From CAVYWD01 sp963772225 (GTDB lineage: Bacteria > Myxococcota > Myxococcia > Myxococcales > UBA5297), in contig CAVYWD010000011.1 in NCBI GenBank assembly GCA_963772225.1, forward strand, positions 1 through 64,000: 64,000 bases of DNA. The letters run 5' to 3'. Both the position numbers and the translations under genes were made by a program. The notes beneath the pieces are model-generated. The model did not search any database. It was not told the origin of the DNA and saw only the letters and a program-made list of their open reading frames with translations. Shown one piece after another: positions 1-7,776 of this stretch (positions within the stretch are counted from its first letter, which is position 1; each line of letters begins with the position of its first letter).

Positions 1-3
1 CCG

Positions 4-450
4 GTGTCAACTGTTCTTGATCTCACGCTGCTTGCCGCCGGTCAGCCAGTGCCCATGTGGAGCTGGGGCAAGTTCTTCAAAGGCGTTCTGGAGGTAGTTG
101 CAGGAGCCGCAGCGGGAGTCGCAGCCATCGTTGGAGATGGGCCTGGGCTTGCCATTGGCGCTGGGATTGTGTCAGCCGTTATTGGCTTGGGACTCGGAGT
201 TGATGACATGGTCGAGGGCGCCAAGGCGCCATCGACAGGCGATTGCCCTGGCAAAGCGCCGGCGTGCAAGGCCGATGCGGATTGCGGTGCAGGGGCCGAG
301 TGCTCATATAACTGCTGTGTCAAGACGGTAGGCGGCAATAGTGGCGCGCTCATCGAAGCTGGCTGGCTGAATTGCTTGGCGGATCGAGACTGTCAAGTGG
401 GCTACAACTGTGAAGAGGCCTGTTGCCAGCCAGCATCAGGACCCAACTGA
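4..450 (+). CDS. Cys-rich small membrane or exported protein
   Basis: Function not recognised. The 148-residue protein reads from a GTG four bases from the window edge, so the real start may lie outside. Residues about 25-65 form a Gly/Ala-rich hydrophobic stretch able to span a membrane. The C-terminal half holds two copies of a motif of the form D-x-D-C-x2-G-x2-C-x3-C-C (starting near residues 90 and 128), a spacing common in secreted Cys-rich proteins of myxobacteria and probably disulfide bonded. It ends 21 bases before the 3' end of the convergent lipoprotein gene. Coding is supported by the repeated Cys motif; the role is unknown. Confidence 0.6.
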   Translation: MSTVLDLTLLAAGQPVPMWSWGKFFKGVLEVVAGAAAGVAAIVGDGPGLAIGAGIVSAVIGLGLGVDDMVEGAKAPSTGDCPGKAPACKADADCGAGAECSYNCCVKTVGGNSGALIEAGWLNCLADRDCQVGYNCEEACCQPASGPN

Positions 451-470
451 GTCAAACCCCTTTGCGACGC

Positions 471-761
471 CTATTGCCCTATGGACCGATATGCTCCCGG
501 ATGGCCAATAGGCGCGCATTTCGTGTCGACAGCACCTTTGGCAGCGGTCACGCATTGGTAGGCTTTCCCGTCGCACGTGGCAGTCCACGTGCGACGGGTT
601 GCTTCAACGTGATCCTCTGTGATTTCTATGTCATCTTTGGGACAATTCAAGACACGGGCGGATGCGTCTCGAATGCTGAGCGACCCGAGAGTGCAGCCCG
701 CAACGAGCAGCCACAGGGCAACTGCGCATGAGAGCGAGTGGTAGTCTGTTCGCCAATTCAT
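471..761 (-). CDS. Small putative lipoprotein
   Basis: A 96-residue protein with a hydrophobic signal segment followed by a lipobox (L-V-A-G-C, Cys about residue 23), so it is probably a lipid-anchored envelope protein. After the anchor come three more Cys residues (in C-P-K, T-A-T-C and Y-Q-C contexts) that could form disulfides. No known domain is recognised. Its 5' end overlaps the 5' end of the divergent protease gene by about 34 bases, so either one start is misassigned or the two genes share a very compact divergent control region. Confidence 0.6.
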   Translation of the reverse strand: MNWRTDYHSLSCAVALWLLVAGCTLGSLSIRDASARVLNCPKDDIEITEDHVEATRRTWTATCDGKAYQCVTAAKGAVDTKCAPIGHPGAYRSIGQ

Positions 762-1735
762 ATCTGGCCTCCGCGCGAGGAACCAACGCGCTGCTATTCT
801 ACTTGGTGGTGTGCCTCAGCTGCAATGGACAACTTCAGCGAACTGATTCGGCGCTGGGCAGTCGGCCGCGGATCGCGGAGGTGGTCAGGCCATCGGTCAT
901 CACGGTGGTGAGCCAGTACGAGACGCCCACGGGACTCAAAGGGTATCGCTCTACCGGATCGGGCTTTGTTGTTGATGACATGGGACATGCCGTTACCTGC
1001 GCTCATGTGACAAATGGGGCCAAGGAAATCGATGTCGTGCTTCCCGACCTCCAACAAAGGAAGGCGGTGGTTGTTGGAAAGGACGATCGCTGGGACCTGG
1101 CATTGGTGGAGATTGCTGAGGGGCGGCGAGGAGCAAAACCAATCGTCCTTGCGGATAGCGATAACGTACGAGTGGGCGATCGCGTGTCTTCAGTCGGGCC
1201 GCTTGTTGCGACAACGCATCTTGTGGCGGATGGAGCAATTATCGCGATGGGTCCTGCACCTGGTGACGAGGGCCAACTTGGGAACGGTGCCGAGATGATA
1301 TACACAGATGCACGCATTGTCCCGGGTGCGAGCGGAGGCCCTCTTGTTGACGCCAGTGGGAAGGCGATTGGGATGAATATGTCGCGGCTTGGTGCTCTCG
1401 GTGTTGGGCTTGCTCTGCCCGTAAACATTCTGAAGTACTCCATGGCTCGCCTTCTGCTTGGGCGGGCGATAGACGTCAAACAAAGCAGAATGCGAATGGA
1501 GGACGCCGTTCTCGATGAACAATCGGTCTTTCGCAGTGGCGCACGAATCCTTCAGTCGAGTGCGGGAGATTATGGCCTCTTAGCAGGGGATGTGGTCCTT
1601 GAGGTGGACGGTGTGAAGCTAAGGGGTGCTGCGCACTTCAGGGATATGCTGCAACTAATCCCGGAACGGATCGAGAAGCTCCGGATCATGCGGAATGGTG
1701 TTGAACGCATAGTTCCAATTGAAGCGGGAAACTGA
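728..1735 (+). CDS. HtrA/DegP-like trypsin-family serine protease with PDZ domain
   Basis: A 335-residue exported protein. Residues 1-35 form a signal sequence ending in a Cys that may be a lipidation site (C-L-S-C). The chymotrypsin-fold protease follows, with the triad visible as His in T-C-A-H-V (about residue 98), Asp in W-D-L-A-L (about 124) and Ser in G-A-S-G-G-P-L (about 203). A PDZ domain fills the last 90 residues (G-L-L-A-G-D-V-V-L). This order is that of S1C periplasmic quality-control proteases such as DegP/DegS, with a single PDZ as in DegS. The start is uncertain because the divergent lipoprotein gene overlaps it; later in-frame TTG/GTG codons at 803-809 would lose most of the signal peptide. 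Confidence 0.85.
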   Translation: MRASGSLFANSYLASARGTNALLFYLVVCLSCNGQLQRTDSALGSRPRIAEVVRPSVITVVSQYETPTGLKGYRSTGSGFVVDDMGHAVTCAHVTNGAKEIDVVLPDLQQRKAVVVGKDDRWDLALVEIAEGRRGAKPIVLADSDNVRVGDRVSSVGPLVATTHLVADGAIIAMGPAPGDEGQLGNGAEMIYTDARIVPGASGGPLVDASGKAIGMNMSRLGALGVGLALPVNILKYSMARLLLGRAIDVKQSRMRMEDAVLDEQSVFRSGARILQSSAGDYGLLAGDVVLEVDGVKLRGAAHFRDMLQLIPERIEKLRIMRNGVERIVPIEAGN

Positions 1736-1853
1736 CATGCGAAGCGGGGTCGAAAACTCGCGCCCGAGGATGCTTGATTCCCGGTGATGGAGCGACCGCG
1801 AGCTTCGACGCCCACCCGTCGGCACGCAAAGCCGGCGCCTCCCGGCAGCGCGG

Positions 1854-2321
1854 CTATCCGAGCGCCGAAGAGATGCTGGGAAGTTTCACCAGTTCTGGCA
1901 ACTGCTCCGGAAGCTGCCCGAGTGGCGCAGTCTCGGCAGCGGCGCTGAGCGAATGCCGCGCTCGCGTAGTTCCCTCCTTTGGGCGCCATCCCGCCCGCGT
2001 GCACCGGAGCTGGCCCGCGAGCAGCCGCTCATACATCCGCCGCTGCTCGACGTGGTTGCGCTCCCGGGCAATGAACCGGAGCTTCTTCTCGGTGACGAGC
2101 TCGTTCGCGGTCACAGTGGTCATGCCCAGCACATGGTCGCGGACCACAGGCGCAAGCTCGGCCAGCACCAGGTACTCCCGGAGCTCCTCGATGCTGGTCT
2201 CCCGAGCCGCCGCGACCCGCTTCATGGTGATCCGCTTCGCCCGGATGTCGTCGCGGAGCTTGATCACGTACACGAGCGTCCGCGCGATCGGGGCGGGCTC
2301 GGCGCCGAAGGCCGCGTCCAT
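1854..2321 (-). CDS. Hypothetical protein, possibly a remnant
   Basis: A 155-residue reading frame whose first ~100 residues look like a real alpha-helical protein (regular charged and hydrophobic periodicity, for example K-R-I-T-M-K-R-V-A-A-A-R-E). The last 50 residues are low in structure and may be out-of-frame read-through. No family is recognised with confidence; a DNA-binding helical protein is possible. It sits just downstream of a decayed stretch on the same strand (2345-2665), so the pair may be the remains of one longer locus. Competing frames on the plus strand here lack any recognisable protein character. Confidence 0.35.
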   Translation of the reverse strand: MDAAFGAEPAPIARTLVYVIKLRDDIRAKRITMKRVAAARETSIEELREYLVLAELAPVVRDHVLGMTTVTANELVTEKKLRFIARERNHVEQRRMYERLLAGQLRCTRAGWRPKEGTTRARHSLSAAAETAPLGQLPEQLPELVKLPSISSALG

Positions 2322-2344
2322 GATCTTCTGGAAGTGAGCGCTGC

Positions 2345-2665
2345 TCGGGTCACTTCACGGGTTCGGCGACCCACTCCAGCTTCTTGCGGTCGATGGAGGC
2401 GGTCGTGGTGGTCAGCCGGCCACGACCCGGTGGATGTGCAGGGCGAGGCGGTCCAGGGATGCGTGCCGGCCGATGGTGGTCCGGGATGCCCCATCAGGGC
2501 GGGGGTCTTGCGGAAGGAGAGGCCCTTGCCGCCACCGCAACCGGCGCCGTCCAGGGTGGTCTGGATCTCATGGGCGAAGTGCTCGACGGGGAGTGGCACG
2601 TCGTATTGTTCCAGAAGTTCCTTCTCGCTGTCGCTGCCGATCTCGAGCTTGCTATCTCACGCAAG
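2345..2665 (-). pseudogene. Decayed coding remnant
   Basis: Protein-like segments occur in different frames of the minus strand: one containing S-E-K-E-L-L-E-Q-Y-D-V-P-L-P-V-E near 2620, and one near 2350-2400 ending in R-K-K-L-E-W-V-A-E-P-V-K followed by a stop. They are separated by a frame change and in-frame stops, as expected for a decayed gene. The family is not recognised. From 2666 to 2924 nothing convincing is seen on either strand. Confidence 0.25.
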
Positions 2666-2924
2666 GAGAAGCGCGGGCAGAAGATAGAAAGAAACGACTG
2701 AAGAGCATGGTATGCCTTTGCATGCAGGATCGCATCTGTGGCCGAGAAAATTCCGCTCTTCGTCCATCTTTCTCAAGCTGCTCGCCGCGGCGCGGGGCCG
2801 AATCTATGTGGCGCCGCTGATCCCGAGGTCGGCAGTCGACCCGATCAGGATGCCATTCATCTCGCCGGATCGGATCCAATAGCGGCACCGCATGGCTTCG
2901 GAGGGCGCGTCCTTCGCCCGTCAG

Positions 2925-3588
2925 TCAAAAGCTGCCGAGGATCCCCGCGCGCGCGATGACGGCCGGCGACGCGGCGTTCAACCCCACCAGCGCGGCGAGG
3001 ACGAGCTGAACGCGGCCGCGATAGAGGTCCACGGCGATATCTGGCCCCGCCCCCAGGCGCGCGCCCCCCTCCGCGCCGGGGTCGGCGATCTCCTCCAGGT
3101 CCTGTCCCACGACCTCGACCCCGACGTGCACGGCGGACGCGACTCGATACGAGGCGCCGGCCATGGCGATGAAGTCCACCGCGTCGCGCCCCGGCGCGAA
3201 GACGTGCTCGAGGTACGCGTTCACGTCCACGAGCAGCGGCCCGACAGCGACGCCCCCGGCCACCCGCCCCCACGCGCCCCAGCTTGAGGACTGGCCCTCG
3301 CGCAGCGCCCCGGCGAGCACCGCGAGCCGCCAAGCCGAGCCGGCGTCGGTCAAACGCCATTTCACCCCGAGCAGCCCGTTGCCGGTCACCTCGCGCGCCG
3401 AGCCTCTCAGGTTGATGGTGACGCTCCCCAGCGCCTCCAGCCAATCCGCCAGGCCGTAGCCCAGCTCGAGGCCATGACTCGGCCCCTCGGCCTGCAGCAC
3501 GACCGCGATGGGCCGATCGGCCGAGACCCCGGAGCCCAACCCGAACGAATAGCCAGCCGCGAGGACGCCGGCGCTCGGCGTGGAGGGA
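2925..3588 (-). pseudogene. Outer-membrane beta-barrel-like protein, 5' end removed by IS66
   Basis: About 220 native residues with alternating hydrophobic/polar strands rich in Gly and aromatic residues (for example G-L-E-L-G-Y-G-L-A-D-W), ending in a C-terminal Phe as outer-membrane barrels do. The reading frame stays open into the IS66 left inverted repeat at 3589, so everything upstream of about 3588, including the signal peptide and start codon, has been replaced by transposon DNA. The apparent ATG at 3659 lies inside the IS. The protein was probably a small porin-like or acyloxyacyl-type barrel; the fragment is unlikely to be exported. Confidence 0.6.
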
Positions 3589-3612
3589 GTAACCGCTGCA
3601 CGGACGCCGTCT
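3589..3612 (+). repeat. IS66 left terminal inverted repeat
   Basis: The 24 bases starting GTAACCGCTGCACGG match the reverse complement of 6133-6156 with a single mismatch at position 15. The repeat marks the exact left end of the element and lies inside the reading frame of the truncated beta-barrel gene. Confidence 0.85.
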
Positions 3613-3641
3613 ATCGCTCGTGAACTGCGCGACGCACACTG

Positions 3642-4019
3642 GTGCGCATGGATACGCAAGGGATCTGGACGCAGCGAGTTGCAGCCTGGAAGGCGAGCGG
3701 ATTGCCTTCGGCGAAGTATTGCGAAAGCAAGTCCTTTTCGGCGAGTGGACTGCGCTACTGGTCGTCCCGGCTGCGGCGGGAACAGTCGGGTCCTCCGGAG
3801 CAGGCGGCGCTGCGCGTCGCGAAGGTGGAGGTGGTCAGGAGGACATCGTCGGTCCCGACGGCCGGAGTCCGTGGAGGGGCGACCGGCTCGGGCCCAGTAG
3901 ACGGCGATGCGCTCGCGGTCGAGTGGGGTGGGATGCGCTTGACGATCAGGCCAGGGTTCGACCGCGAGACCCTCGCCGCGGTACTTGAGGTCCTCACCGC
4001 TCGCGGAGGAGCACGATGA
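3642..4019 (+). CDS. tnpA: IS66 accessory protein TnpA
   Basis: A 125-residue protein at the left end of the IS66 element. The N-terminal 45 residues (W-T-Q-R-V-A-A-W-K-A-S-G and Y-C-x4-F-S-A-S-G-L-R-Y-W) match the helix-turn-helix-like opening of IS66 Orf1 proteins. The C-terminal part (R-L-T-I-R-P-G-F-D-R-E-T-L) is the family's conserved end. TnpA is needed with TnpB and TnpC for transposition of IS66-type elements. Its stop overlaps the tnpB start by four bases (ATGA), indicating coupled translation. It appears intact. Confidence 0.85.
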   Translation: MRMDTQGIWTQRVAAWKASGLPSAKYCESKSFSASGLRYWSSRLRREQSGPPEQAALRVAKVEVVRRTSSVPTAGVRGGATGSGPVDGDALAVEWGGMRLTIRPGFDRETLAAVLEVLTARGGAR

Positions 4020-4357
4020 TTCCGCACGGTGTGGAGATCTTCATTGGCCTCGAGCCTATCGACCTACGCTGGAGTTTTGATCGCCTGGCCGGGATCGTCG
4101 CAGAACGCATCGGGCGCGAAGCCCGCGGTGGCGCGCTCTTCGTCTTCTTTGGAAAGAGGAAAGAGGCGCTCAAGATCCTGTTCTTTGACGGCTCTGGAAT
4201 GTGCCAGTTCTATAAGCGTCTCGATCGCGGCGTCTTTCGCCTCCCCGAGCCTCTCGAGCCAGGTGCGACCAGCGTGGTCGTCGACGAGCGCGTGCTCGAC
4301 GACTTGCTCGATGGTATCGATGTGCGGGAGAGGACGCCGGGCTCTGCAGTGCACTAA
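4016..4357 (+). CDS. tnpB: IS66 accessory protein TnpB
   Basis: A 113-residue protein with the hallmarks of IS66 Orf2: D-L-R-W-S-F-D-R-L-A near residue 20, F-V-F-F-G-K-R-K-E-A-L-K-I-L near 46, and F-Y-K-R-L-D-R-G-V-F. Length and motif order match the family (about 115 residues). It starts in the four-base overlap with tnpA and is followed by tnpC after about 70 bases. It appears intact; its biochemical role within IS66 transposition is not well defined. Confidence 0.88.
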   Translation: MIPHGVEIFIGLEPIDLRWSFDRLAGIVAERIGREARGGALFVFFGKRKEALKILFFDGSGMCQFYKRLDRGVFRLPEPLEPGATSVVVDERVLDDLLDGIDVRERTPGSAVH

Positions 4358-4404
4358 CGAATTCGGCTAGAATAGCGCGCGCACCACTCGACATTTGCGC
4401 AAGC

Positions 4405-4695
4405 GTGGCTATTATTATGCGCGCAATGTCGAGCTTAGAGCCCATACAGCCCATACCGCTCATCACCAGCCTCGAGCAGGCCCTTGCCGCGCTCGCCGCC
4501 GAGCGAGAGAGGGTCGCCGAGCTCACGCTCGAGCGCGACCATCTGCGCCTCTCGCACGAACGCCTGCGGCTGGAACTCGAGCTGCTCAAGCGGCGCATCT
4601 TCATCGCCAAGGCCGAGCGCATAGACACACGGCAGCTCGAGCTGGACTTCGCGGCCACCCTCGCGGCGCTCGACAAGCTCGCCGGCGCGACCTGA
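4405..4695 (+). pseudogene. tnpC: IS66 transposase TnpC, N-terminal fragment
   Basis: This 96-residue frame holds the coiled-coil N-terminus of the IS66 transposase (heptad-like E-Q-A-L-A-A-L-A-A-E-R-E-R and L-E-L-L-K-R-R-I-F). It ends at a TGA after L-D-K-L-A-G-A-T. In intact relatives this region continues through a short basic linker into the zinc-binding segment; here the linker is missing and the frame changes. The rest of TnpC continues in another frame from about 4690. In-frame ATGs at 4417 and 4426 are alternative starts. Confidence 0.75.
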
Positions 4696-4700
4696 GCCAA

Positions 4701-6068
4701 ATGCCTCTCAAGGAGGAGCGGGTCGAGCTCGTCGACGAGGTGCTCGAGAAGCTCGTCGCCGAGGGTAAGGCCAAGCGGATTGGCTGGCAGGTTAGCTACA
4801 AGCTCGCATACCAGCGCGGCGGCGTGCGCCGCCTGGCCATCGCGCGCGCCGACTACAAGGTCATCGATAAGAACGGCGAGTCGCAGGTCGCGACGGCCCT
4901 GATGCCGCCGGAGTGCTTCTCGCGCTCGCTGGCGGCGCCGTCGATGCTCGGCCACGTGCTTTCGGAGAAGTTCACGGACGGGATGCCGCTGAATCGCCTG
5001 GAGAGCCGTATCGCAAGGGACGGCGCGGCGCTCGATCGCGGCACGATGTGCCGGTGGGTCGAGGACGCGGGGGCGACCGCGGGGGCGACGGTCATCGCGG
5101 CGATGCGCGAGGACGCCTTCAAGACCGCCTTCTGCATCGCCACCGACGCGACCGGGATCGCCGTGCAGCCCGACCGGCGGCCCGATGGCGCGCATCAGCC
5201 TTGCCGGCGGGGCCACTTCTTCGTGCTGATCGCCGACCGCGACCACGTGCTCTTTGACTACACGGCCAAAGAGGACAGCGCGTTCGTCGAGCAGATGTTG
5301 GCGGGGTACTCGGGGTACGTGCAGGCGGACGCCAAGAGTGTCTATGACGTGCTCTTCCGAGATCCCGATAAGCCGCCGGACGAAGGGAAGGAGCCCGAGC
5401 ATAGGTCCGAGGTTGCTTGCTGGTCGCACGCCCGCCGTAAGTTCTGGGAGGCGACTTGTGCCAAGAGCGAGGTCGCGCGTGAGGGGCTCGCGCGAATCGG
5501 GCGCATCTTCGCGCTCGAAAGCGCGTGGCGCGCCGACCCGCCCGACGTGATCCAGCGCATGCGCAAGCAGCACTTGCGCCCGCACTTCGAGGCCTTCTTC
5601 GCCTGGGCCGAGGTCGAGTACGAGAAGGTCCGCCACCAGCGGGGCCTGCTCCGGAGCGCGCTCGGATACGTTGTGCGGCAGAAGGGCGCGCTGATGCGGG
5701 TGCTCGAGGACGGGCGGCTGGTGCTCGACAACAACCGGTCGGAGCGAGCCCTGCGTCAAATCGCCATCGGTCGAAAGTCGTGGCTCTTCGTAGGCAGCGA
5801 CGGGCACGCCGAGAGCTCCGGCCACATTCTGTCCCTCGTCGCCTCCTGCCGCCTTCACGGCCTCGACCCCGAGGCCTACCTGCGCGACCTCTTCCGCGTC
5901 CTGGCCCACTGGCCCCGGGTTCGCTACCTGGAGCTCGCCCCCAAGTACTGGGCCAAGACCCGCGCCGGGCTCGTCCCCGCCGAGCTCGCCGCCGAGATTG
6001 GGCCGCTCTCCGTCCCGCCGCCTCTCGCCGCGCCGGAAAAGCAGCAGCTGGCGAGCGGAACGCCCTGA
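4701..6068 (+). pseudogene. tnpC: IS66 transposase TnpC, DDE catalytic fragment
   Basis: This frame carries the large catalytic part of TnpC. It opens with M-P-L-K-E-E-R-V-E-L-V-D, the start of the zinc-binding region. The catalytic acids appear as D in A-T-D-A-T-G, D in V-Q-A-D-A-K-S-V-Y-D and E in N-N-R-S-E-R-A-L-R, matching the DDE of IS66. The typical C-terminal W-P tail segment is also present. Because it is out of frame with the N-terminal piece at 4405-4695, a full transposase would need a frameshift or a restart at the ATG at 4701. The body is otherwise undamaged, so inactivation may be recent. Confidence 0.8.
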
Positions 6069-6132
6069 CCGCTCCCCGTCTGTCACGCCGCTTCGCATGA
6101 GCCCAGTCTGTGGCGGCCGCTCAGGCGGCGCC

Positions 6133-6156
6133 AGACGGCGTTCGTGCAGCGGTTAC
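6133..6156 (-). repeat. IS66 right terminal inverted repeat
   Basis: Read on the minus strand this is GTAACCGCTGCACGAACG followed by six more matching bases, one mismatch from the left end at 3589-3612. It lies within the open frame of the adjoining IS91-type transposase fragment, so that protein's last residues here are transposon-encoded. Confidence 0.85.
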
Positions 6157-6574
6157 ACAAGAGGCGCAGGCGGAAGGGCAACGACAGGACCCACTGCCGA
6201 TACGGCGAGAACGGGAGCACCCGGTCGACCAGCTGCGCGGCCGTGTCGTTCATCCGGCGTCCGAGGCAGGACGGGCAACATCCCATCCCCTTGCATGAGA
6301 ACCCGACGACCATCTCCTGCTTGCAGCGGTCGCAGACCACTCTCACGAAGCCGCGAGAGGCAACCCCACAGTCGATGAAGCGCCGAAACTTCTGCTCGAC
6401 GTAGGCCGGCAATCCGTAGCCGTCGGGATCGTCCGCACGCCGCTCGGCGAGCAAGGTGTCGAGGTGCGCGCAGACCAGCTGGTGCAGCAGGTGCTTCTCG
6501 GGCTGCCGGCGGCAGTGTCCCCAGGGGCAACGGCAGCAGGGCCGCGCCGTCCTCGCGCTCGTAGACCTGTGCAC
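6157..6574 (-). pseudogene. IS91-family transposase, N-terminal fragment
   Basis: The fragment shows the N-terminal zinc-binding region of IS91/ISCR-type rolling-circle transposases: G-Y-G-L-P-A-Y-V-E near residue 50, C-G-V-A-S-R-G-F-V-R-V-V-C-D-x2-C, F-S-C-K-G-M-G-C-C-P-S-C-L-G-R-R-M, then L-V-D-R-V-L-P and R-Q-W-V-L-S-L-P. The frame then runs directly into the IS66 right inverted repeat, so the catalytic HUH and Tyr regions are missing. The start is uncertain because sequence upstream of about residue 25 does not match the family in this frame. A possible C-terminal piece of a related transposase lies near 16.75-16.94 kb. Confidence 0.75.
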
Positions 6575-7012
6575 CCCCTCGAGCCCCCACCCGAGTTCCC
6601 CCCTGCGGTTGCCGACTGGGGGAGCCTATCGAACGTCACCGACAGCCCTGGCGGAGCCGGCTACCAGGAACCCAAAATTCATCCTGAGCGCCACTGGGAC
6701 TACGGACGGGACTCGATCGGTGTGTGGCCCACCGCGCCAGCGTCGCCACGCCGTTGCCGGCGTGCTCGGCCTGGAGCCTCCAGCAAGACGGTGACGCGCT
6801 GGCCCTGGCTCGGCGCTCGGAGAGAGCTCCAGGGCGCAGGACTTGCCGAGGAGCCAAGAGAAGTCCACACCTTTGGCGTCCGTGGCGAGCGGCGGGTCCC
6901 CCGTGGACGACCGACGCCTGAACCCTGAAGGCGTGACTGTTGCAGCCCGGCGCGGTCAACGAGGTCGCGAGCGCGAGCGCGCCCGGCGAATGGCCTTAAT
7001 GCAAGCAGGCTG
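6575..7012. other. Stretch without a recognisable gene
   Basis: Short open frames occur on both strands but none resembles a protein, and codon periodicity appears broken. The region lies between the transposase fragment and a gene remnant and is probably decayed DNA left by the insertions. Confidence 0.4.
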
Positions 7013-7129
7013 TCAATAACCGTCGCCGATTTCGTCGAGGCGCGAGACCAGCACGTCGCTCACCTCCGAGCCCTCCTGGTAGTGAAGGGTTGCGCGAGCG
7101 CGGACCTCGACGGTCTCTTTCAGGAATCC
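7013..7129 (-). pseudogene. C-terminal remnant of an unknown gene
   Basis: The minus strand encodes about 38 residues of good protein character (L-K-E-T-V-E-V-R-A-R-A-T-L-H-Y-Q-E-G-S, then S-R-L-D-E-I-G-D-G-Y) ending at a TGA. Upstream the frame merges into the start of the divergent membrane-protein gene with no plausible start codon. It looks like the 3' tail of a gene whose body was lost. The family is not recognised. Confidence 0.3.
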
Positions 7130-7149
7130 CTGCGACCGCCATCCCGCTC

Positions 7150-7776
7150 ATGGTCGAGCTGGGTCGGGAGGTCAAGGCGGGCAACGACCTCTTGCGCGAC
7201 GTCTCCTTCGCCCGCGCCTCGGGGCTGCCGGCGTGGGCGTTCGAGGGCACGCTGCGCCGCCGAAGGCGCCGGCTGCAGCGCCACCGGCGGGTCGCGCTCC
7301 GCCGCGTCGGCGCCCTGCTCGCCCGGGCGCTGTTCGTCGAGCCGAGCCGCCGGCCCAGCTTCTGGATGTTCTGGGGCGCGGTGCTGGCGCTCGTCGCCGC
7401 GCGCAGCGTCGTCGCCCTCATCCTCCGGCGCGGCTTGCAGAGCCAGCTCTTCGCGCTGGTGGAGAGCTCCGCCGGGCACCCCATCCACGTCCACCACTTC
7501 AACTACGGCCTGACCCTGGTCGCGACGGTCGGCCTGCTCTCGCTCTGGCCGCGCGGGCGCCACCGGCTGCGGCTGCTCTCGTTCGCCTTCGGCTTCGGCG
7601 TGGGCCTGGTGGTCGACGAGTTCGCGCTGCTCTGGAACCTGAACCCGGACTACTACCAGCCCTCGTCGCGGCTGGCGGCGGCGCTGGTCGTCTTCGGCCT
7701 CTTTCAGGCGGTCTACTTCCGGTCCCTCTACCTGGCCGTCGGGCGGAGGCTGGCCGCCTGGAGCCGCTGGTGGTGA
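7150..7776 (+). CDS. Integral membrane protein with HHF and DE motifs
   Basis: A 208-residue membrane protein. A basic cytoplasmic segment (R-R-R-R-R-L-Q-R-H-R-R) precedes about four hydrophobic helices. Between helices 1 and 2 lies H-P-I-H-V-H-H-F-N-Y-G, and in helix 3 G-F-G-V-G-L-V-V-D-E-F, a pairing of His cluster and Asp-Glu that recurs in an uncharacterised family of bacterial membrane proteins and could bind a metal. ATG 7150 is chosen as the start; the open frame extends upstream to 7090. Its stop overlaps the GTG start of the next gene (GTGA), so the two are translationally coupled and probably act together. The next protein carries a degenerate copy of the same membrane domain. Confidence 0.7.
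   Translation: MVELGREVKAGNDLLRDVSFARASGLPAWAFEGTLRRRRRRLQRHRRVALRRVGALLARALFVEPSRRPSFWMFWGAVLALVAARSVVALILRRGLQSQLFALVESSAGHPIHVHHFNYGLTLVATVGLLSLWPRGRHRLRLLSFAFGFGVGLVVDEFALLWNLNPDYYQPSSRLAAALVVFGLFQAVYFRSLYLAVGRRLAAWSRWW

Larger units (their letters stand above)
3589..6156 (+). mobile_element. IS66-family insertion sequence
   Basis: A 2568-bp element bounded by inverted repeats starting GTAACCGCTGCACG. It carries the three-gene IS66 layout tnpA-tnpB-tnpC in one direction, with tnpA and tnpB overlapping by four bases. The flanking octamers (3581-3588 TGGAGGGA and 6157-6164 ACAAGAGG) do not match, so the usual 8-bp target duplication of this family is absent. Different genes are truncated on each side: a beta-barrel gene on the left and an IS91-type transposase on the right. 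This suggests a deletion or recombination involving the element after insertion. tnpC is split by a frame change, so the copy is probably not autonomous. Confidence 0.9.

Noticed and set aside
4170..6098. A 642-codon minus-strand frame opposite IS66 tnpC
   Set aside because: It is the shadow of the transposase. The plus strand carries the DDE residues and family motifs; the minus translation has none.
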